A stretch of DNA of 5,364 nt from Sphaerochaeta sp. (lineage in GTDB: Bacteria > Spirochaetota > Spirochaetia > Sphaerochaetales > Sphaerochaetaceae), in assembly GCA_023228445.1 (NCBI GenBank), contig JALOBD010000146.1, positions 1-5,364 on the forward strand, in the 5' to 3' direction. Below are positions 1 through 5,364 of the stretch, piece by piece. Made by a program: the position numbers and the translations under genes. Position 1 is the first letter of the stretch; every line of letters starts with the position of its first letter. Under the pieces are notes generated by a model that was not told where the DNA came from, did not search any database, and was given only the letters and a program-made list of their open reading frames with translations.

Positions 1-68
1 TGGGCAACGAGCGGGCCCTTGGAAGAATTGAACGTGCATTGGCTATCCTGAAGAGTGAGGTACGATAA
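1..68 (+). CDS. C-terminal end of an unidentified protein (5' end outside the window)
   Basis: An open frame enters from the left edge with its first whole codon at base 3 and runs 21 codons to a TAA at 66-68. The peptide is Arg/Glu/Leu/Ala-rich, looks like an amphipathic helix and ends in ILKSEVR. The TAA is followed immediately by the ATG of glyQS, with no gap. The likely glyQS ribosome-binding site (AGTGAGG, 54-60) lies inside this frame, which is typical of a coupled operon and is the main reason to believe the frame is coding. Too little is visible to name a family. The alternative is that the open frame is chance upstream sequence, which a stretch this short cannot exclude. Confidence 0.55.
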   Translation, partial: GNERALGRIERALAILKSEVR

Positions 69-1406
69 ATGGCAGAGATTACCCTGGAGAAGATTGTCTC
101 CTTGTGCAAGCGGCGTGGATTCATCTTCCAATCGAGTGAGATCTATGGCGGGCTCAATGGAGCCTACGACTACGGTCCGCTCGGCGTCGAGCTGAAGAAC
201 AACATCCGCGACTTCTGGTGGAAGGAGATGACCCGCTTGCACGACGATATCGTCGGCATCGACTCCTCGATTCTCATGCACCCCCGGGTGTGGGAGGCCA
301 GCGGCCACGTACAGAACTTCAGCGACCCGATGGTCGACTGCAAGCAGTGCAAGGCGCGCTTCCGGTCAGACCAGATCGACCTGGCCGCTCCCTGCCCCAA
401 CTGCGGCACCCGCGATAGCTTCACCGAGCCGAGGAACTTCAACCTGATGTTCTCCACCCATATCGGGGCAGCCAGCGATGCCTCATCGAAGATCTACCTC
501 AGGCCGGAGACCGCCCAGGGTATCTACGCCGACTTCAAGAACGTCGTCTCCTCCAGCCGGGTGAAGGTTCCTTTTGGAATCGCGCAGGTGGGTAAATCCT
601 TCCGCAACGAGATCACCACCAAGCACTTCATCTTCCGCTCCTGTGAGTTCGAGCAGATGGAGATGCAGTGGTTCTGCACCCCCGGCACCGATGAAAAGTG
701 GTTTGCCTACTGGAAGGAGCAGCGCATGGCCTTCTACCACAAGATCGGCATCCGACCCTCCCGCCTGAGGTGGCACCAGCATGGAGCCGATGAGCTTGCC
801 TTCTACGCCAAGGACGCCTACGATATCCAATACCTCTTCCCCATGGGGTGGCAGGAGCTCGAGGGGGTGCACAACCGCACCGACTACGACCTCTCCCAGC
901 ACCAGAGCTTCAGTGGCAAGGACATGACCTACCTCGACCCCGTCTCGGGTGAGCGCTACATCCCTTACGTGGTGGAGACCTCCGCCGGTCTGACTCGCAC
1001 TGTGTTGATGGCCCTCTCCGACGCGTATGAGGAGGAGACCCTTGAGGGGGGCGATGTACGTACCGTACTACGCTTCCACCCCCTCATCGCCCCCATCACG
1101 GTAGCAGTGCTGCCACTGGTGAAGAAGGATGGGTTGGCCGAGGTTGCCAGAGAGTTGGAGAAGGATCTGCGTGATGAGTTTGCCACCTTCTACGACGAGA
1201 GCGGTGCCATCGGACGGCGCTATCGACGCATGGATGAGATTGGGACGCCATACTGCGTGACCGTCGACTACCAGAGCCTTGAGGACAAGACGGTGACGCT
1301 GCGCCACCGTGATACCATGGAGCAGGTGAGGGTTTCCATCACCAATCTGGTCGCTTCCATCAAGGGTGCGACTGCATCGTACACACGGGGAGGGAGTGAG
1401 GCATGA
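69..1406 (+). CDS. glyQS: Glycyl-tRNA synthetase, single-chain alpha2 (class II) type
   Basis: This cytoplasmic enzyme attaches glycine to tRNA-Gly using ATP. At 445 aa it is the homodimeric form found in archaea, eukaryotes and some bacteria, not the alpha2beta2 GlyQ+GlyS form (also annotated glyS). The N-terminal block has GFIFQSSEIYGG and YDYGPLG (residues 17-39). A zinc-type insertion has CxxC pairs at C91/C94 and C109/C112, followed by EPRNFNLMF. The YLRPETAQGIY block (143-153) precedes class II motif 2 with FRNE (178-181) and FRSCEFEQME (189-198). EGVHNRTDYDL (265-275) and ETSAGLTR (motif 3, 303-310) complete the catalytic core. Residues of about 335-435 form the HGTP anticodon-binding domain, beginning LRFHPLIAPITVAVLPL. 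The ATG at 69 sits 8 nt after AGTGAGG and abuts the upstream stop. The 3' end overlaps tyrS by ATGA (1403-1406). All expected motifs are present and nothing appears truncated. Confidence 0.97.
   Translation: MAEITLEKIVSLCKRRGFIFQSSEIYGGLNGAYDYGPLGVELKNNIRDFWWKEMTRLHDDIVGIDSSILMHPRVWEASGHVQNFSDPMVDCKQCKARFRSDQIDLAAPCPNCGTRDSFTEPRNFNLMFSTHIGAASDASSKIYLRPETAQGIYADFKNVVSSSRVKVPFGIAQVGKSFRNEITTKHFIFRSCEFEQMEMQWFCTPGTDEKWFAYWKEQRMAFYHKIGIRPSRLRWHQHGADELAFYAKDAYDIQYLFPMGWQELEGVHNRTDYDLSQHQSFSGKDMTYLDPVSGERYIPYVVETSAGLTRTVLMALSDAYEEETLEGGDVRTVLRFHPLIAPITVAVLPLVKKDGLAEVARELEKDLRDEFATFYDESGAIGRRYRRMDEIGTPYCVTVDYQSLEDKTVTLRHRDTMEQVRVSITNLVASIKGATASYTRGGSEA
1387..1396 (+). promoter_or_regulatory. Ribosome-binding site of tyrS inside glyQS
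   Basis: The purine-rich run GGGGAGGGAG lies in the last codons of glyQS, 6 nt before the tyrS ATG at 1403. It supports that start and coupled translation through the ATGA overlap. Confidence 0.7.
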
Positions 1407-2656
1407 ACGAAGCACTACAGACGCTGATCGACCGAGGCTTTGTCAAGGCGTGCACCGACTATGAAGGTCTCTCGGCCTTGATGGACAGTGAGGCGGTGAC
1501 CCTCTACGTGGGCGTCGATCCCACCGGCAGCAGCCTCCATATCGGCCATATGGTCCCCTTCTTTGCGATGCACCACCTGCAAAAAGCCGGCCATAACCTC
1601 ATCGCCCTCGTCGGCTGCGGGACGGCGATGATCGGGGACCCGTCGGGCAAGAGTGAGATGCGCAAGATGCTCACCCTCGAGCAGATCACTGAAAACAGCG
1701 CCTCCATCAAAGACCAGATCGGGACGGTCATCGACTTCAATCCCGCTGAGGGGATGGGCAAGGCCATCATGCTCAACAACGCCGATTGGCTCTTGCAGCT
1801 CAACTACATCACCTTCCTGCGCGAGATCGGTCGCCACTTCTCGGTCAATCGGATGTTGACCTTCGAATCGTACAAGCAGCGCCTTGAGCGCGGCCTCTCC
1901 TTCGTCGAGTTCAACTACCAACTGCTGCAATCCTACGACTTTCACATCTTGCACCAAAGGCAAGGGTGTCGCCTGCAGATCGGCGGGGACGACCAATGGG
2001 GCAATATCGTCAGCGGCATCGATTTGATCCGCAAGCTTGGCGGAGACCAGTGTTATGGGCTGACCTTCAACCTCATCACCCGCTCCGATGGACACAAGAT
2101 GGGCAAGAGCGAGAAGGGTGCAGTCTTCCTCGACCCCGCCCTCTACTCACCCTATGACTTCTACCAGTACTGGCGGAACGTCAACGACGAGGATGTGGTG
2201 CGCTTCCTCAAGCTCTTCACCTTCCTCCCCCTTGAGGAGATTGCCCGGTACGAGGAATCGGGTACGAACATCAACGAGGCCAAAGAGCGTCTTGCCTGGG
2301 AGCAGACGAAGATCATCCACGGTCAGGAGGAGGCCGATAAGGCCCGCGCTGCTGCACAAGCGCTCTTCAGCACCGATGCCGGCGTTGGCACGGAAGAGCG
2401 TGAGGGGATGCCCTCGCTCTCCATCACCCGCGCCGACCTTGAGGCAGGCATCGGAGTGTTGGACCTCTTCAGCCGCACCGACTTGGCCAAGACGAACAGC
2501 GAGGCACGTCGGCTGGTGGTCGGAGGTGGAGCCTGGGTCGGCCAGACGCGCATCGACGACCCGAAGACGATCATCGATGCCACCTTCCTCGATGAGGTGG
2601 GCGAGATCCTGCTCCGTGCCGGCAAGAAGCGGTACTTCCGCATCACCATTGTATGA
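1403..2656 (+). CDS. tyrS: Tyrosyl-tRNA synthetase (class I)
   Basis: This cytoplasmic enzyme activates tyrosine with ATP and charges tRNA-Tyr. At 417 aa it is close to the E. coli type (about 424 aa). The Rossmann catalytic domain has YVGVDPTGSSLHIGHMVP with the HIGH signature at 46-49, GGGTAMIGDPSG-like sequence at 71-82 (here GCGTAMIGDPSG), NYQLLQSYDF (171-180) for tyrosine binding, LQIGGDDQWGN (191-201), and the second signature KMGKS at 232-236, a KMSKS variant usual in this family. SPYDFYQYWRN (249-259) and the helical domain follow. Residues of about 350-417 are an S4-like RNA-binding domain (TNSEARRLVVGGGAWVG, then a C-terminal RAGKKRYFRI). The start ATG overlaps the glyQS stop and has a strong purine-rich site upstream. 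The stop at 2654-2656 is followed 4 nt later by an intrinsic terminator, so this is the last gene of its transcription unit. No frameshift or missing motif is seen. Confidence 0.97.
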   Translation: MNEALQTLIDRGFVKACTDYEGLSALMDSEAVTLYVGVDPTGSSLHIGHMVPFFAMHHLQKAGHNLIALVGCGTAMIGDPSGKSEMRKMLTLEQITENSASIKDQIGTVIDFNPAEGMGKAIMLNNADWLLQLNYITFLREIGRHFSVNRMLTFESYKQRLERGLSFVEFNYQLLQSYDFHILHQRQGCRLQIGGDDQWGNIVSGIDLIRKLGGDQCYGLTFNLITRSDGHKMGKSEKGAVFLDPALYSPYDFYQYWRNVNDEDVVRFLKLFTFLPLEEIARYEESGTNINEAKERLAWEQTKIIHGQEEADKARAAAQALFSTDAGVGTEEREGMPSLSITRADLEAGIGVLDLFSRTDLAKTNSEARRLVVGGGAWVGQTRIDDPKTIIDATFLDEVGEILLRAGKKRYFRITIV

Positions 2657-2660
2657 GTGT

Positions 2661-2684
2661 GAGGGGGCGTTGCCCCCTCTTTTT
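2661..2684 (+). terminator. Rho-independent terminator after tyrS
   Basis: A perfect 8-bp stem, GAGGGGGC (2661-2668) with GCCCCCTC (2672-2679), closes a 3-nt GTT loop and is followed directly by five T (2680-2684). The GC-rich stem, short loop and T tract are the textbook form. It starts 4 nt after the tyrS stop codon. The ribosome-binding site of the next gene begins only 7 nt after the T tract, which is unusually tight. Confidence 0.9.
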
Positions 2685-2691
2685 GAATATT

Positions 2692-2698
2692 GGAGGAG
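2692..2698 (+). promoter_or_regulatory. Ribosome-binding site of the ABC binding-protein gene
   Basis: GGAGGAG ends 4 nt before the ATG at 2703. This fixes the start at 2703, even though the same frame stays open far upstream into tyrS (to about 2088). The protein beginning here opens with a clear signal peptide, which confirms the choice. Confidence 0.85.
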
Positions 2699-2702
2699 TG
2701 TA

Positions 2703-3656
2703 ATGAAACGAACCATCGCCCTGATCCTGTCGCTGCTGTGGGTAGCGACCCTTCTTGTTGCCCAACCGATCGCCGAACCACGCCAAACGCGTGCCGCTAT
2801 CGCGGTGATGGCCGGTCCCACCGGCTTCTCCTCGGCGGGCCTTGGGCGGTTTCTCGATGAGGATGCGTACACTCTCTCCGTCTTCCCCTCTCCCAATGAG
2901 GTCATCGCACGTCTGGCCAACGGGGAACTCGATGTTGCCGCCTTGCCCTCAAACGTGGCGGCGAACCTCTACAACAAAGGAGTAAAGATTCAGGTGGCGG
3001 CGGTTATCGGTGACGGGATGCTCAGTATCCTCTCCTCCAGTGGATCGGTTACCCGTGCCGAAGAGTTACTGGGCAAGACAATCCACGTACCGGGAGCCGG
3101 TTCCACCCCCGACCAGATGGCCCTCCTCTTGATCAAGGAGGCGGGTCTGGTCGCGGGATCTGACGTAATCCTCGACTACTCGGTGGCAGCGCCGGCCCAA
3201 CTTGCCCAGATGCTCGCCGCCGCTCGGGTGGACCTGGCCATCCTGCCCGAGCCCTTTGTGACGATGGTGACCACCCAAAATCCCCGCATCACCGTTGCCG
3301 TCGACGTCCAGGCACTCTACCGATCGTTGACCGGTATCGCCAACTATCCGATGAGCGTGCTGGTCGTCCGCAGCGAGTATGCACAGCAGAACCCCGCCCA
3401 GCTCGCCTCAATCCTGGGTGCATATGAGCAGTCGGTGGGGTGGGTGAACACAAACCATGGAGAAGCGGGCGCGGCAATCGAGGCGGCTTCCATCATGGCA
3501 GCGGCCATGGCCGCTCCAGCCATCGGCTCGTGCAACCTCGTCTGGCGGCCTGCATCACTGGCTTGGGGTGAGCTTGACGCCTATTATACGTTCCTTCACT
3601 CTTTCAACCCCGATGCCATCGGCGGTGCCGTCCCCAAGGGGGACCTCTACCGGTAG
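2703..3656 (+). CDS. Periplasmic substrate-binding protein of a NitT/TauT/SsuA-type ABC importer (NMT1-like)
   Basis: This 317-aa protein is likely the periplasmic ligand receptor of the importer encoded by the next two genes. Residues 1-20 are a signal peptide: MKR, then a hydrophobic core ALILSLLWVATLLVA, with likely cleavage after A20. There is no lipobox cysteine (the only Cys is about C277), so it should be soluble in the periplasm of a diderm cell. The mature part has the two-lobe NMT1/SsuA-like layout: GPTGFSS (38-44), NGELDVAALPSNVAANLYNKG (about 73-93), LLGKTIHVPGAGSTPDQ (122-138), ARVDLAILPEPFVT (174-187) and a C-terminal helical, Ala-rich region (about 255-275). LDVAALPSN and VDLAILPEP are the usual short motifs lining the ligand cleft. 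Family relatives bind nitrate, taurine, alkanesulfonates or thiamine precursors. I cannot choose among them from sequence. Class assignment is firm, substrate unknown. The permease start lies 9 nt downstream. Confidence 0.9.
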   Translation: MKRTIALILSLLWVATLLVAQPIAEPRQTRAAIAVMAGPTGFSSAGLGRFLDEDAYTLSVFPSPNEVIARLANGELDVAALPSNVAANLYNKGVKIQVAAVIGDGMLSILSSSGSVTRAEELLGKTIHVPGAGSTPDQMALLLIKEAGLVAGSDVILDYSVAAPAQLAQMLAAARVDLAILPEPFVTMVTTQNPRITVAVDVQALYRSLTGIANYPMSVLVVRSEYAQQNPAQLASILGAYEQSVGWVNTNHGEAGAAIEAASIMAAAMAAPAIGSCNLVWRPASLAWGELDAYYTFLHSFNPDAIGGAVPKGDLYR

Positions 3657-3659
3657 GGG
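3655..3659 (+). promoter_or_regulatory. Ribosome-binding site that decides the permease start
   Basis: AGGGG overlaps the last two bases of the binding-protein stop. It lies 6 nt before the ATG at 3666 but only 3 nt before the in-frame GTG at 3663. The spacing favours ATG 3666. Confidence 0.55.
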
Positions 3660-3665
3660 TGTGTG

Positions 3666-4439
3666 ATGAAGCCGGTCAAGCACACCCTGGTTGCCCTCAT
3701 CGCAAGCGCGCTCCTGCTTGTCCTTTGGCAAGTGGGGGCCTGGCTATTGGATAGCCAGATCCTCTTGCCCGGCCTCGCCCCCGTCTTCAGGACCCTGCTC
3801 TCCATCGTCGCCAAGGGACCCTTTTTAGTCGATATCTCAGAGACGGTGGGACGGGCCTTCCAATCCTTCCTCATCATCGTCGCCCTCGGCTCGATCCTCG
3901 GTGTGCTAGGGGGTAACTACCCCCTCTTCAGCGCCGCGATGAGGCCCTTTGTCACCACGCTGAAGGCCGTTCCCGTGATGAGCATCATCCTCTTGGCCTT
4001 CATATGGTTCACCAGCGGCCAAGTGCCACTCTTCTCCGCCTTCTTGATGGGCTTTCCCGTAATGTACGTCCAGGTGGAGAGCGGGTGGCGCTCCATCGAC
4101 ACCAATCTCATCCAGATGTGTGACCTCTACCAGATCGACGGCAAAGACCGCCTCATCCACTTCACCATCCCCTCGCTCGTCCCCTCGTTGGTCACCGGGG
4201 CGCGCATCTCACTCTCGATGGTCTGGAAGGTGATCATCGCCGCTGAGGTACTCACCGTTCCCCGCCATGGCGTGGGGTCGCGGATGCAACTGGCCCAGGT
4301 GCAGCTACAGACCGACCGGGTCCTCTCCTGGACCTTGGTCGCTATCCTGCTCACTGCAGCCGGAGACCTCCTGTTCGAACTGCTCGTGCTCGCAGGGGCA
4401 CGAGCCAAGCGGGCGGTGGACCGAAGGAGGGCAGGATGA
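3666..4439 (+). CDS. ABC importer permease, TauC/SsuC-like (BPD_transp_1 family)
   Basis: This is the inner-membrane channel subunit, presumably a homodimer, that carries the substrate delivered by the upstream binding protein. It has 257 aa from ATG 3666; an in-frame GTG at 3663 would add one residue but has poor spacing to AGGGG. Hydrophobic segments are visible at about residues 6-28, 64-83, 100-117, 120-136, 180-198 and 220-244, consistent with about six membrane helices. LKAVPVMSIILLAFIWF (99-115) corresponds to the conserved KAVP/R-x-P region of this family. The cytoplasmic coupling loop lies at about 148-172, ending FTIPSLVPSLVTGARISLS. Its EAA---G signature is degenerate (Q-M-C at the EAA positions and Q in place of the G, aligned on the downstream Pro). 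The Arg/Ala-rich tail (KRAVDRRRAG) is cytoplasmic by the positive-inside rule. The stop overlaps the ATPase start by ATGA. Family is firm, substrate unknown. Confidence 0.92.
   Translation: MKPVKHTLVALIASALLLVLWQVGAWLLDSQILLPGLAPVFRTLLSIVAKGPFLVDISETVGRAFQSFLIIVALGSILGVLGGNYPLFSAAMRPFVTTLKAVPVMSIILLAFIWFTSGQVPLFSAFLMGFPVMYVQVESGWRSIDTNLIQMCDLYQIDGKDRLIHFTIPSLVPSLVTGARISLSMVWKVIIAAEVLTVPRHGVGSRMQLAQVQLQTDRVLSWTLVAILLTAAGDLLFELLVLAGARAKRAVDRRRAG
4424..4431 (+). promoter_or_regulatory. Ribosome-binding site of the ATPase gene inside the permease gene
   Basis: AAGGAGGG lies 4 nt before the ATG at 4436 and within the last codons of the permease. It supports the start that overlaps the permease stop and suggests translational coupling. 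Confidence 0.75.
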
Positions 4440-5149
4440 GATTTGAAGAGGTCAGCAAAGCATATGGGGAGACGGTAGTCTTCGACCGCTTCTCCCTTGC
4501 TGTCAAGGAGCGCACGATCCTCTCGGTCGTCGGGCCCTCAGGAGGGGGCAAGACGACACTGCTCCACCTGGCCAGCGGCCTCATCGAGGCGGACAGCGGA
4601 CAGGTGGTCAAAGAGGAGAGTGAGCGGGGAGCGGTCAGCTACCTCTTCCAGGAGCCACGCCTCATCCCCACCTCCACCGTCTTCGCCAATGTCGAGCTCG
4701 CGCTGCGCAGCAGCGAAGCGTGTGCCAAGGTCCGTGCCCAAATCGTCGAACACTACCTCACGATGGTAGGCCTGTGGGAGGATCGCTTCCTCTACCCAGC
4801 CCAGCTCTCCGGCGGCATGAGGCAGCGGGTGGCCATCGCCCGTTCCTTTGCCCATCCCAGCAGCCTCATGCTCCTCGATGAGCCTTTCCAGAGCCTTGAC
4901 ATCAAGTTGCGGTACAGCCTCATGGATGCATTCTTGAAGCTCTGGCGCGAAAGGGCGAAGACCACCCTCTTCGTCACCCACGACCCGAAGGAGGCGATTG
5001 CCCTCGGGGATGCGGTCTGTTGCCTCTCAGACCCCACCAAGCCGTTGCTCTATCAAACGATCGATACCCCTCGAGAAGAGAGGGGTATCGACGATGGGCG
5101 CCTGTTGGCCCTTGAGGCACAGCTCATCAAAGCACTTTTGGGCTCCTAG
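4436..5149 (+). CDS. ABC importer ATP-binding protein, SsuB/TauB-like
   Basis: This 237-aa cytoplasmic ATPase powers the importer. It carries every catalytic motif: Walker A GPSGGGKTT (33-41), Q-loop FQEPRLIP (71-78, Q72), signature LSGGMRQR (124-131), Walker B LMLLDEP (144-150, catalytic E149), D-loop SLD (153-155) and switch histidine in FVTHDP (H182). The order and the QEPRLIP sequence match the nitrate/taurine/sulfonate importer ATPases, slightly shorter than the usual 250 aa or so because there is little C-terminal extension. It starts at ATG 4436 within the ATGA shared with the permease. The coding sequence holds a perfect 12-bp inverted repeat at 5061-5091, encoding part of TIDTPREERGIDD (208-220). 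The TAG stop (5147-5149) lies inside the CTAG that also holds the stop of the convergent - strand gene. The gene appears intact. Confidence 0.95.
   Translation: MRFEEVSKAYGETVVFDRFSLAVKERTILSVVGPSGGGKTTLLHLASGLIEADSGQVVKEESERGAVSYLFQEPRLIPTSTVFANVELALRSSEACAKVRAQIVEHYLTMVGLWEDRFLYPAQLSGGMRQRVAIARSFAHPSSLMLLDEPFQSLDIKLRYSLMDAFLKLWRERAKTTLFVTHDPKEAIALGDAVCCLSDPTKPLLYQTIDTPREERGIDDGRLLALEAQLIKALLGS
5061..5091. repeat. Perfect 12-bp inverted repeat (stem-loop) within the ATPase gene
   Basis: TCGATACCCCTC (5061-5072) and GAGGGGTATCGA (5080-5091) are exact reverse complements separated by 7 nt (5073-5079). On the + strand there is no T tract after the stem. On the - strand the stem is followed by TCGTTTGATAG, a weak T-containing tail. 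It lies 55 nt beyond the stop of the convergent superoxide reductase gene, which has no other space for a terminator. A role as 3' end or stabiliser of that mRNA is inference. The repeat itself is directly visible. Confidence 0.75.
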
Positions 5150-5364
5150 AGGGCCACCTTCCACAATCCGTGGAGGTTGCAGTACTCGTAGACTGCCACC
5201 GCCTTATCGTCATCGAGGCAGAAGGTTGCGTGGGGTTTGCCATCGACGGCGAGCATCTTCTTCATGCCCCCCTTCTCGGTCTGCACAAAGATGAACGCGA
5301 TGTGGTGTTCACGGGTCATCGGATGGTCGACCGATCCGATGTTCACCTCAAGGCGGTTGCCATC
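5146..5364 (-). CDS. Superoxide reductase (desulfoferrodoxin/neelaredoxin), C-terminal part; 5' end outside the window
   Basis: The last 72 codons are present, reading from the right edge (first visible residues DGNRLEVNIGSV) to a TAG at 5146-5148. The family reduces superoxide to hydrogen peroxide at a mononuclear Fe(His)4Cys centre in the cytoplasm of anaerobes and microaerophiles, without making oxygen. Four of the five expected iron ligands are visible: the two His of HPMTREHHI (residues 14 and 20 of the visible part) and the Cys and His of EYCNLHGLWK. The fifth His, in the usual KHVP segment, would lie upstream, outside the window. An internal GTG at 5344-5346 codes valine in the conserved strand and is not the start, because the frame and family homology continue upstream of it. 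Whether the protein has the extra N-terminal Fe(Cys)4 desulforedoxin domain cannot be seen. It is convergent with the ATPase gene and overlaps it by 4 nt. Confidence 0.93.
   Translation of the reverse strand, partial: DGNRLEVNIGSVDHPMTREHHIAFIFVQTEKGGMKKMLAVDGKPHATFCLDDDKAVAVYEYCNLHGLWKVAL

Noticed and set aside
1415..2095. A 226-codon open frame on the - strand opposite tyrS.
   Set aside because: tyrS is certain in this interval. The antisense product is acidic low-complexity sequence with no family resemblance and no credible independent start.
2088..2702. A frame open upstream of the binding protein that would give a 522-aa protein starting inside tyrS.
   Set aside because: The first 205 residues are Arg/Ser/Pro-rich out-of-frame tyrS sequence, crossing the terminator. 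The strong ribosome-binding site and signal peptide place the real start at 2703.
2629..2702. Search for a -35/-10 promoter for the transporter operon.
   Set aside because: Candidates such as TATGAG (2652-2657) or GAATAT (2685-2690) lack a partner at about 17 nt spacing, so no promoter is annotated.
2657..2702. A possible TPP or other riboswitch before the NMT1-like transporter.
   Set aside because: The gap is only 46 nt and is mostly filled by the terminator hairpin, with no room for an aptamer.
2147..2920. A 257-codon open frame on the - strand.
   Set aside because: It runs antisense across the end of tyrS, its terminator and the start of the binding-protein gene. It shows no recognisable domain, and such frames are expected opposite GC-rich genes.
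3908..3925. Inverted repeat AGGGGGTA-AC-TACCCCCT in the permease gene.
   Set aside because: It has only a 2-nt spacer, no T tract, and lies in the middle of a well-supported coding region. It may be chance from Gly-Gly and Pro codons.
5344..5346. GTG as the start of a 66-aa - strand protein.
   Set aside because: The codon is valine within the conserved superoxide reductase strand, and the frame stays open with matching sequence to the window edge. The gene is cut by the window, not short.

Overview
This is a compact, GC-rich stretch of about 5.4 kb of bacterial chromosome, coding almost throughout. It holds five complete genes on the + strand, the tail of a sixth gene entering on the left (+), and the 3' part of a gene on the - strand at the right edge. 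The contents suggest a diderm, anaerobic or microaerophilic bacterium: the binding protein has a cleavable signal peptide without a lipobox, which implies a periplasm, and there is a superoxide reductase-type protein. The single-chain alpha2 glycyl-tRNA synthetase and the general look of both synthetases resemble spirochaetes (Sphaerochaetaceae-like). That placement is an impression from memory, not a search result.

Left part (1-2656): the C-terminus of an unidentified protein ends in TAA directly against the ATG of glyQS (glycyl-tRNA synthetase). glyQS overlaps tyrS (tyrosyl-tRNA synthetase) by an ATGA. The three genes therefore look like one translationally coupled run that charges tRNA-Gly and tRNA-Tyr. 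A strong intrinsic terminator (2661-2684) closes it.

Middle (2703-5149): a three-gene ABC importer of the NitT/TauT/SsuABC type, in the order periplasmic binding protein, membrane permease, ATPase. The genes are spaced 9 nt apart and then overlap by 4 nt, so they should be co-translated and make one uptake system. The substrate cannot be read from the sequence: no thiamine, sulfonate, nitrate or taurine metabolic gene and no riboswitch is visible. The binding-protein ribosome-binding site lies 7 nt beyond the tyrS terminator, so the transporter must be transcribed from inside tyrS or by read-through.

Right edge (5146-5364, - strand): the C-terminal part of a superoxide reductase (desulfoferrodoxin/neelaredoxin) converges on the ATPase gene. 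Both genes stop inside the same CTAG. A perfect 12-bp inverted repeat in the last 90 nt of the ATPase gene is the most notable non-coding structure and may form the 3' end of the superoxide reductase mRNA.

These are mostly familiar families. I see no evidence for a new defence, mobile or RNA-based system. There is no CRISPR array, tRNA, rRNA, insertion sequence or long repeat. No gene-free stretch exceeds 46 nt.
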